DNA of 64,000 nt from Zygnema circumcarinatum. Lineage: Eukaryota; Streptophyta; Zygnematophyceae; Zygnematales; Zygnemataceae. The stretch is taken from NCBI GenBank assembly GCA_037447605.1, contig CM074811.1, forward strand, positions 665,937 through 729,936, read 5' to 3'. The position numbers and the translations under genes are program-made. Shown in pieces: positions 55,316-64,000 of this stretch (positions are counted from its first letter, which is position 1; each line of letters opens with the position of its first letter). The notes under the pieces are model-generated. The model did no database searches, was not told the DNA's origin, and saw nothing but the letters and a program-made list of their open reading frames with translations.

Positions 55316-58300
55316 TCATATCTGAGGTCCCGCAGCCAAAATGTCCTTTGTGAGCTCATCGTTCCCTCCCACGCTGTAGTTTGCAAACTTCTCGAAGTTT
55401 CCGATGAACAGACCCGCGAGTTTTTTCAGCGTTGTGTTGTACCCATTCTTGTCCGCCCACTGCATCAACAGGACACCAACCATGCCAGTAAGGGAATTGC
55501 CTCTGGACTCCTAAAGCCCATCCGCGACTAAGAAGGGTGGGTTACACAGGCCAATCTAGGCTTGTCACTTAAGCAATTTCTATGACGGGGAGAACTGTGA
55601 TTGGAGCATGCCTTACATGGTGGCCTCGATGAATTCCACCCAACGACGACCAATATGGAACACCAAGTAGTTCACATTTGCCGCAACCCAAGAAAGAGAC
55701 AAAACCCGGCACACATTCTCATCGTGATCCTGCCCGATAAATTTCAGAAACAGTATTTATCTGAGAATATAAGAGAGCATTTGAGCTTACCATGTTCTCA
55801 GGCTTGAGCATCTCAGGCGGCACCCCTTCCACCTCGCCCGGTACATGAAGTCCAAAGATTGGAGTGGTTGAGTAATCGCAGCTCAACAGGGAACCATTGT
55901 GGATTGCGTCGATGATTTTTCGAGTGTATGACAACTTCATTCGCTGGCCTACTCCATAGCTGTAAGCGACAACGCAAACGAAGCATATCCCAGTAAAAAA
56001 GAGGACCTGAATGTTTTGGCAAGCCAGTTTGGTTATGCATCTACTACGGTAGAAAAAGTCGGGCATGACGGAAAATTCAATGGTTCTCTTCCGTAAAGGA
56101 ATATCACACAGCACTTGTGTGAATACAAGAGTGAGAGGGAGGGGAGGGCGAAAGAGACGGATAGAGGAGAGAGCAAGAGAGCCTGAGAGAGTGAGAGAGA
56201 GGAAGAGAGCGAGAGAGAGTGACGTACCTCCCCCCGCACCACCCTGTATTCACCAGCCACGCAGTGGCTCCATGCTCCCTCATTTTCTCCGCCAGCATGA
56301 ATGCGTACTTTGTGGGATGCCACATAATGAAGGCGGCACCAAAGCACGCCGAGAAGGTGGCCTGAGGTTCCTTGATTCCGTCTTCAGTTCCAGCTAACTG
56401 AACGCACATGTTAGTCACCACCCAGAGATGCAGGCAGTTATTGTCAGCCATCAAGTATCACACCTTTTTTGCCGACATATATTCACAGCAGCACAGGAGA
56501 TGCGGCACAAGGTGGCATGAACAAAAGGACCAGCACCTAAAGGCTATTTCTGGGACAATCAAACCAATCACCTCCACAACAACTGATGCGCCTTCACTAG
56601 TAAAACTGACCAGGGCTGTGTATCCGCTGATGAAGTGGTACATTGTCTGAGGCAGCGTCAGCTTGCTGACAGGGGGAAGGACTCCAAAGGCATCGCAGGC
56701 GAGGAGGATGATGTTGCGGGGATGAGGTCCGACGCACGGGATTTTGGCGTTGTGTATGTACTCGATAGGATAGGCAGCCCTAGTGTTTTCTGCGCATCAA
56801 GAATGCGCGTAAGGATCACAAAGCAGGAGCCATCAGGTTGCGTGCATGCATAATCCCTTCCCCGAGTCCTGGACTTGCTTGGGCCCCCAATTTCACGATT
56901 CACTGTTGGTTGTCGACAGGGTTGGGAATTCATCATTTTACGCCTAATGCACATCCTTGATCGACAAAGCTCGTCAACTTTTGCCCTTCCCATCAACTGA
57001 AAGAATTTGGGAAAGAAACGAGAAAAAGGAACGTGATCCAATGCATGCAGAGTGGCTACATCCGTGTAAGCTCACCTGTTACAGACTTGTCTGTATAATC
57101 AACTTCCCGTGTGTGATCCTCAAATACAACGTTCTCCAGCACTGCATTAATATTGAAAGAAAATAAATCATTGAAGTGAAATTGATGGAAGATGGTGACA
57201 GTAAGGTAATGCTCTCCGTGGAGCAAAGTCAACAAAAAGATATGGACTACCGTTTTCCTTATGCATAGTTTCAATTCCTTTGCTGCTTCTCACGAAAATA
57301 CAATTGGGCCTTGTCTTGTAGTATACGCATGTCCATACAGTCATTTCCAAGATCATCAATTTCAAACTCTTTTGATTTTTTTTTTGAAGTGTAGTCTCCT
57401 CTTACAGAAGAAGGGATATTTGCAACAAATTCTACCTGTTCCGAACTTGATGGCGTTATAAATATCGGGTTCCTTCTCCTTGGAAAGATCAATACACTTT
57501 GCATAACATCCGCCCTCAATGTTAGATACGCCATTGTTGGTCCAACAGTGTTCATCATCTCCAATCAGATATCGGTTATGATCAGTAGAAAGAGTGGTTT
57601 TCCCAGTACCTGGTGAACAGTGAAAACCAGTTTGCAGAATTGGAAACTGAAGTAGGATAATACAGATTCAAGATAAATAACAAGACATACAATAATGCTC
57701 TTTTGGGCGCAGACAGCCTCGACCCTTTCACCGCAACAAAGGCTCCAAAACGAATGGTGAAGTGCCCTTGAATAGCAGGGTAAAACAAACTCAATTGTTT
57801 TTAGAAAGACAGTTTGACCAAAACTACCAAATCATTCACTCAAAACAATTTTCAGTTTAAGGAAGTACCTTACGTATTCGAGTTCTCAAACAAGCATAAC
57901 GACCCAAAACAAAGGTGCCCAAAACAAAGGTGCAAGCCAATGCCATACCCGACAGTCCAAAGAAGAGGGCGACATCGCCTTCCTTTCCCATGTTACATCC
58001 AGAGTGAAGTGATAGAACACCCCTCTTCGGCATCAAATAATGCATTACGCTGAATAGGCCCTTTTTCATTTCTCCCGCGTATTGCGTCCCGAGAATCACC
58101 ATCTCGCGCCTTTTCAGATTCAAGTCAACACTTGTGGATGACGTCATGTAATGAGTGAACCGGTTGCAAGGGAACTGGCCGGCGTTGTAGATAGTGAAAT
58201 CGGGTTTTCCAAAGTCTTCCAGCTCCTCAGCAGTTGGACGGATGCACCTGAGAAAATGTTGTCAAGTAGCAACACCAGTGAACGAAGGAAAAGGACTCGG

Positions 58301-60455
58301 ATTTAGAATGTAGAGTAAGCAAAGAGAACTCGACAGGAAAGGTCTTACAGCGATCTGTGAACAATTATCAATCAGTTCCATCTTCCAGCCAACATATGTT
58401 AACAAAATGTATAGATTGAGAGGCCCTTCTAGTTGCCGACACTTGAAGTAGAAAAAGGCTGAAACAAGAGTTAACGGGAAGTTTCCTTACATGTTATGCA
58501 TGAATAAGGAATGATAAGCTCTTGCTGCAATGATTCGGACTTTGAGTCGGTGGTCCTTGTCCCAATTCAAAAATTGATCATTCACAAAAACCTGGAGACA
58601 CATGCAAGAACTTCTATGAATTGTTCAGTCAAGGTACGCTCGATCGATTCGATCTGAACAATGAGGATAGCTACATGAAGCTTCAAGTCCGAGTCTGCTA
58701 TGGTAAACAAAGATCCACAAGTCTCTTATTTGAAATACCACTTCACGTGTCAAACAGCGCAGCTGTGGTAGACATTCTTGAAAACGTTCATTGCCAAAAA
58801 AGACTGCCCCAAACATTGACGTCTCCTATTTCTTCAGTGTATGTCCACTGACAAACTGACCTTCTCCAAAGAGTTGAGATAATCGACAGCCCTTTCACGG
58901 TTAAGCAAGAAAGTCTCCTCGTCCATTTCAATGTTGGGAGATCCTCTGCAAAATGATGCACTCTAACCAAATGTATCAGTTCTTTGCTGCTATGTTGCTG
59001 CCAAACCAGTAAAACAGCAACCACTTGGAGATCATCATTAATGGCCTTAAAGCCATGAAAGGACTGATATTGTTCAGCAGGAGGTCAAAAGGATTGAATG
59101 GCATATAAGAAATGTTCGATGATGATTGAAATGGGCAGATAAGACTCACTTTCCCCACCACAAGTCCTGCTCGCTTGAGCTCTCCCTAACGACACGCTTG
59201 TCTTTGGGAGAGCGCCCGGTCTTTGCTCCAGACAGCGTAGCCAAAGCGCCTGAGGCAGTAATGTAGGAGCCCTTCTCATACTTGATCGCATGCTCGTACA
59301 GTTCTGAGAGAATGAAAGTTGACAGAGACATATATTGGAGAATAGAATACGTAAGATCAAATTGGAAAAACTAGTTGGCAAACCCTTTTTCTCAATAGGC
59401 AACTACGAAGCAAAAGAGGGCACAAAGGGAAGCCGGCACCGAAAGTGATTAGATAGAACCCGCTTCCCTCGTTCAAAAAGCAAAGATAGACAGCATGGTT
59501 CCATATGAGCATTTTCCTCGTGTTCCACAAAGCCAAAGAGACAAGGAGCCTGTAACCAACATTGCAACTCTCGCCACGGATAAGGGGCCACCAATGGAAC
59601 AACAAACGACGAAAAAAAATGCACCGGCAACAAGGGCAAGGCTTGCACAAATCACCTGCTGGAGATAAATTGTAAAAAATGCCTGTAACCTTCAGGGCTG
59701 AATCGCTGACAGATGGCCTCGCTGGGAAGGCGTGTGGTGTGGGCGGAGGTCCAGCTTGCTGGAGCGGCGCCTTTCCAGCTTTCACGACTTGTGGGCCACG
59801 GTCGCGAGAGAATGATGCCAGTGAGGCGCTGGACAGAGACCGAATGGCAAACTAATAAGACAAAAATATCTTCATTGGGAAAGAAAACTAGATATAACAC
59901 AAAAGGTATCATCGTTTCCAGTGTGACCTTTGTTAAGAAATGTAATAGCACTTGTCAAGAGAGAGGATGTTGGTCATGCATTGTACAGCGGAGCATTTTT
60001 CTGAAAGGAGACGGTGGAGATAAAAACAGGTAATCTCATCAACAGTGCCAGATTAATCTGCCACTGACAAGCACCTATGACGTTGATATACATTAACGCA
60101 ACGAAAGTAGACAGAGTATAAACTACATTTACTTTCATGTGGATGCTCTTTTATGCTTATATTCAGGACAGTAGCTTACACTACATGCGATTACAAAAAA
60201 AAAAAAAAGTGGGAAGGTAAACCTGATGGAATCGAGCTGCAGCTTCTGCTTCTCTTCTTCTGTCATTGTGCTTTCTCTCGGCGTACTTGGTCGCGACTTC
60301 TTCTTCTGCAAGGCTTGAAGCTCCTCCAAGGTGGACGCGTTGACACTTGGCGTGGTGTCATCTTTGCAGAGGTCTTCCCTTTCCTCGCTGCTCGGTGTCA
60401 AAATTCTCGGGACTCTGCCGCCAATAGAAGCGGGCGTGGATGGCGAATTGGCCAT
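55316..60455 (-). CDS. PCK: Phosphoenolpyruvate carboxykinase (ATP), cytosolic
   Basis: Catalyses oxaloacetate + ATP to PEP + CO2 + ADP, the entry step of gluconeogenesis. Twelve exons: 60455-60223, 59828-59656, 59303-59150, 58945-58861, 58591-58491, 58247-57949, 57609-57436, 57141-57076, 56789-56611, 56397-56228, 55959-55791, 55459-55316. They sum to 1947 nt (648 aa; Arabidopsis PCK1 ~671). The N-terminal ~115 residues are the plant-type regulatory extension, with SRPSTPRES as a likely phosphorylation region and [17 protein letters not shown] conserved. The core shows [41 protein letters not shown], the PEPCK motif [19 protein letters not shown], the P-loop GLSGTGKTT (346-354), [37 protein letters not shown] and [10 protein letters not shown]. 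The intron after exon 6 splits the P-loop. The junction between exons 9 and 10 gives TAL|LAGTEDG where others have V; it is the least certain splice. Confidence 0.96.
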
Positions 60456-62482
60456 GTCTCTGAGAGTGCGGAAAACGAACAGAAACCAGTGGTTAGTTTG
60501 AAATGTGAACAATGGTCAGCAATGCTGAAATATTCATGCACCTTGCGACTTCTCGCAACGACAGCGAGAGCAGCAAGACACAGCAAGCGCTTATTGTTGA
60601 CTCTAGCCGGAAAAAAAGAAAAGAAACAGAAACCTTGAAAAGACTCGAACAATGCTAGACAAAAACAAAAACAACATGCATATCTCCTGCAAGGGTGACA
60701 AAAAGCCTTCCGCACCTTCTTGATGGTGAAGCAGTGTCAATACGCCTCAGAATCAATCAAATGCTTCAACTCAAAAAGACAAATATTTCCTTCCGAGAGA
60801 GAAAAATAACCTGCCAAAATCTCCCTCCCTGCAACGGCAGCAGCAGGCGCCCAGCTCAACCAAAAGGCCCTTTTGCCCTCCAAGAGGGGCCGCAGGAGAG
60901 CTGCAAACCAACCAACCGCTCCAGGAGCTTTCTGCAGGTGCAATTCCGTACGAACAATGTACGACCATTGTACGGATTCCGGGGATGGGGGATAACGTGG
61001 CACAACTCGAGGCTGGACCACTTGCCGCGTTGGCACTGAGTCACGGCAGTTGGGCTGACGTGGCGGAAGGGACGGATTTGGGGAGGGAGATTTTTGGGGT
61101 GGTATCTTTTTAGATGCCGCCCGGTGGGTGAGCTGACACGATCGACGGCCTAAAGTGAGGGTTGTGATCCGATGGGCGTACTAAAACCGTCCGATGTGCA
61201 CATAGAAAGTCAAAGTTGGACTTTTTTCTGACCGAGGATCTCGGAGTCCGCTGCCCGGACCCAAACCCAAGCGATGAGGGCGGGGGTTCAAACCGGGGAG
61301 CTTCCTCGTCCGAGTCAGCAAATGGCGGAGCTGAGAACACCGTACAAGACCGTACATTCTCATGTACGGAACAGCCCGGGACATGTAAAAACAGTGTATC
61401 GAGATAATCAACACGATTCCCAATATCTTGTATCGTATCGTTAAAGTGGCGATATACCATCCGTACCGTTGGACGTGGTACAATTGTACGGCCCAGAAAG
61501 AATTCATACGGAAAAGCCACTCTCGGTGCCTCCCTTCGCGTTGGGCCGAAAGCTGCAACGTGATTGGTGGCGAAATCCGGGGAGCACGAGAGAGTGCCAC
61601 GTGGCGCCTACCTGTCGAGCTGACGGGGCTTGGGGATGCAAGGTAGCGCTGTCTGAGAGCGAATGAGGAACCCAACTGTGAATTAAATTTGTGGGTTTTT
61701 TTCAGAATGCCTTATTTCCCTCTTAGGACCAGTTCGAACGCATGACCGTGAACAAAGATCTAAAAAAAATGCAAAATTTGCAATATCATGTAAGTTTTTG
61801 ACTGCAGCCAATGGAAGGGTTTTAGGATGAGGGTTTTAGGCTTCCTGAAGGTGAAGGTGGAGGTGAAATTTGAAATGAGACTCTCACATTTATCGCTTTC
61901 GATTATGAAACAATACAAAATGCTACGGCCATATTAAGGAGGCATTTTTTAAGCTTTCCCGTTGCAGCAGCTCCCTAATTAAACCTAAGATGTTTTCGTT
62001 CATGTCATCTACTTTTGCATGTTCAAAACCAAAATCGAACCAAAATGGAACCCAAGGGAGATGCGCAAATACTTTTTTCAGAAAGAGAACGAAAGTAAAG
62101 CGTCTTGTTATGCAGGACTGCAGATTGCATTCCAATGCTGTTTTTTTTTCATTTTTTTTTTTATGTCTGAGGAGAATTAGAGGAAAGGCTTAAGGAAGTA
62201 TTATGTGGGGTTGGGTTCTTGGGTCCCCCAGGGACGAGAATAAATGGGCAAACTTTTACAGAAGTGGAGGTATGGTTCTGCCAAAGAGGGGGGGGGGGGA
62301 TGGGGAGGGGTTTTTTCGTCTTTTGTACAATGGAAGCTTAATGGCCTAATAAACCAACTTCAATATATTTGTTCTCTGAGACCTTTGCTTCAACCTTTAC
62401 TGCCTCCAACCGGCTCTACTGCTCCCTCTCTCTCCCCCCTTCTCTCTCACTTTCTCTCGCTCGTGCGTGTGTACATGGCCAG
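60456..62482. other. Region between PCK start and first recognised PSF2 exon
   Basis: It holds the PCK promoter and presumably the PSF2 promoter and first exon, neither resolved. Features: GTACGG words at 60940-60975 and 61330-61500, GCCACGTGGC at 61596-61605, and T/A-rich sequence at 61680-62170. No other gene recognised. Confidence 0.5.
61596..61605. promoter_or_regulatory. Extended G-box palindrome GCCACGTGGC
   Basis: A perfect 10-bp palindrome with a CACGTG core about 1.14 kb upstream of the PCK start and 0.88 kb before the first PSF2 exon seen. It could serve either gene or neither. Confidence 0.4.
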
Positions 62483-63561
62483 AACAGATTGAATACCTCG
62501 CAGAAGATGAGCTTATTTCCATCGTCCCAAATTTCAAAGGAGAGACCCTTCACATGATTGCTGTGAGTGTCCACAAACACCTTAAAGAAATAACTTTGTT
62601 TGTCGTTTTCTTCGCTTCCGTTTCCGTTTCCGTTGCCGGTACCTTTCCTCTATGAATGATTTTGAACTCGACCTGCATTTGCATGTAATTTTTCAAGCGT
62701 ATTACAAAGTTCAGTCTGTTTCAGCTCTGGGCGTTGAAGTCGCCACCCTTTCCACCCCTTTGCAGCAAATTAGCCCTTTTTGAACTCTGCCAATTCCCTC
62801 CCTCCCCTCCCTCCTCTCCCTCCCCTCCCTCCCCTCCCTACCCTCAATCCCCTTACTCCCCTCCCTCCTCTCCCTCCCCTCCCTCCCCTCCCTCCCTTCC
62901 TCCCCTCCCTCCCCTCCCTCCTCTCCCTCCCCTCCCTCCCCTCCTACCCTCAATCCCCTCCCTCCCCTCCCTCCTCTCCCTCCCCTCCCTCCCCTCCCTC
63001 TCCTCCCTGCCCTCCCTGCCCTCCCTCCCTCCCACTCCTTCCTCCCTCCCTCCTCCCTCCCTCCCTCCCCTCCTCCCCTCCCTCCCTCCCTCCCCCCCCT
63101 CCCCTCCCTCCCTCCCCTCCTGCCCTCCCTGCCCTCCCTCCCCTCCCTCCTCTCCCTCCTCCTCCCCTCCTCCTTCCTCCCTCCCTCCCCTCCCTCCCTG
63201 CCTCCCCCTCCTCCCCTCCCTCCCCTCCCTCCCCTCCCCCCCTCCCCCCCCCTCCCCTCCCTCCCTCCCTCCTCCCTCCCCTCCCTCCTCTCCCTCCCTC
63301 CCTCCTCCCCTCCCTCCCCTCCCTCCCCTCCTCCCCTCCCTCCTCCTTCCCCTCCTCCCCTCCCTCCCCTCCCTCCCCTCCCTCCCCTCCTCCCTCCCTC
63401 CCCTCCTCCCCTCCTCTCCCTCCCTCCCCTCCCTCCCTTTTCACAGGGCGACTTCGGGCCTTTTATGCCGCAAATTCCCGTTACTGTTCCGTTATGGCTT
63501 GCATTGGCATTGAAGAGCCGGCGGCGGTGCAGCATTCAAACGCCGGATTGGATGTCCGTGG
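62483..63561 (+). CDS. PSF2: DNA replication complex GINS subunit PSF2, partial (two internal exons)
   Basis: PSF2 is part of the GINS tetramer in the CDC45-MCM-GINS replicative helicase. Exon x: 62483-62562, encoding (P)[20 protein letters not shown] followed by ETLHMIA before GTGAGT. Exon y: 63447-63561, encoding [20 protein letters not shown] followed by [18 protein letters not shown] before GTGAGA. Together they match the conserved PSF2 N-terminus (FLAEDE..IVPN...GDFGPF.PQ...VPLWLA..LK...C....P.WM). Frame is kept across the intron. The first exon with the start codon is not identified upstream. The rest (the E.LT.IL helix and C-terminal half) lies beyond the right edge. The intron between the two exons is almost entirely CCCT repeats. 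Confidence 0.88.
62794..63439. repeat. ~650-bp CCCTCCCCT array in PSF2 intron
   Basis: Repeats of CCCTCCC, CCTCCTCTC and CCCTCAATCCCC words. At 62840-62860 and 62940-62960 the segment TACCCTCAATCCCCT recurs, indicating a higher-order period near 102 bp. It starts ~230 bp after the exon x donor and ends seven bases before the exon y start. The long Gly/Arg/Glu or Pro/Ser/Leu frames across it are compositional. Confidence 0.95.
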
Positions 63562-63690
63562 GTGAGAGACAAAGAGACGGACATACAGACAGGCAGACCC
63601 CCCTTCAAAGCGATTCAAAGGCTAGAGAAGGGCCGACTTAGTTAAAGTGACTGTATGGAAGGGGCTCTCATATTTGTTATGCGCTATAGT

Positions 63691-63802
63691 TATGTTATGT
63701 TATGTTATGTTGTTGTTATGTTATGTTATGTTATGCTATGTTATGTTATGTTATGTTATGTTATGTTATGTTATGTTATGTTATGTTATGTTATGTTATG
63801 TT
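63691..63802. repeat. (TTATG)n pentanucleotide microsatellite
   Basis: About 21 units of TTATG with two interruptions (TTGTTG near 63710; TATGC near 63736). It lies downstream of exon y, in the next intron of PSF2 if the gene continues. Confidence 0.96.
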
Positions 63803-64000
63803 GATCATTTCAATGTTTCGAATCAAAATATCGAAATGTTGTTGGGGGGAGGGATTTCGATGGAAGGTTGGGCTCGAGGGGTGAGGTAGGAGGGCTGTTT
63901 GATTTCCGTCGTCGCTTCCATTCCTCTCCTCCCTTTCTCCTTCCGGATCCCTCTCGTAACGCCATCGTTTGAAGTTCCTCTCTCAATGTCCGGGAACTTT

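Noticed and set aside
62711-63535. Long Gly/Arg/Glu-rich (-) and Pro/Ser/Leu-rich (+) open frames
   Set aside because: They lie across the CCCTCCC array inside the PSF2 intron. All frames are open for compositional reasons.

Overview
This is a nuclear genomic window from a green, photosynthetic eukaryote. Every recognisable gene is split by GT-AG spliceosomal introns. Four genes encode plastid proteins with N-terminal extensions that look like transit peptides: a fibrillin, a YCF20-like protein, PsaK and the small ribosomal protein bTHXc. The housekeeping genes are plant-like (cytosolic ATP-dependent PEP carboxykinase, a HYD1-type sterol isomerase, a 16-exon xanthine dehydrogenase). Small plant-style genes with long CT/GA and CCCT tracts in introns and leaders suggest a streptophyte alga, possibly a zygnematophyte. 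That last step is inference; I cannot name the species from this window alone.

Layout, left to right. A partial fibrillin gene (-) runs off the left edge. UFD1 (-) and BCD1/ZNHIT6 (-) follow head to tail. BCD1 is divergent from a YCF20-like gene (+). Xanthine dehydrogenase (+, 16 exons, 1412 aa) fills 13.6-23.3 kb. The V-ATPase subunit H gene (+, 11 exons, 451 aa) occupies 25.0-29.6 kb. A sterol delta8-delta7 isomerase (-, 4 exons, 220 aa) is divergent from psaK (+, 3 exons, 136 aa). The plastid ribosomal protein bTHXc gene (-, 3 exons, 120 aa) lies at 37.1-38.1 kb. From about 38.2 to 55.3 kb the window is accessory in character. It holds long-inverted-repeat (foldback) transposable elements with 8-bp target duplications, palindromes, repeated motifs, and two related genes of unknown function (genes A and B). 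PEP carboxykinase (-, 12 exons, 648 aa) follows at 55.3-60.5 kb. The 5' part of a GINS subunit PSF2 gene (+) runs toward the right edge.

For UFD1 and the seven complete multi-exon genes I placed splice junctions by hand, and the exon lengths sum to intact reading frames. The genes do not form one pathway. They are a mixed housekeeping set: protein quality control, snoRNP assembly, purine catabolism, vacuolar acidification, sterol synthesis, gluconeogenesis, DNA replication and photosynthesis.

The most notable structures are these. A foldback element family has three copies of about 940 bp, each flanked by an 8-bp duplication. A second foldback element (801 bp, 299-bp arms) has a perfect 8-bp duplication. 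A short dispersed repeat recurs at five sites. Genes A and B share a small conserved signature. The 10-bp palindrome GCCACGTGGC recurs at six distinct loci. One apparent 1.63-kb tandem duplication around an N gap is almost certainly an assembly artefact (unmerged contig overlap). Three 10-N gaps are present at 7884-7893, 22939-22948 and 45348-45357.
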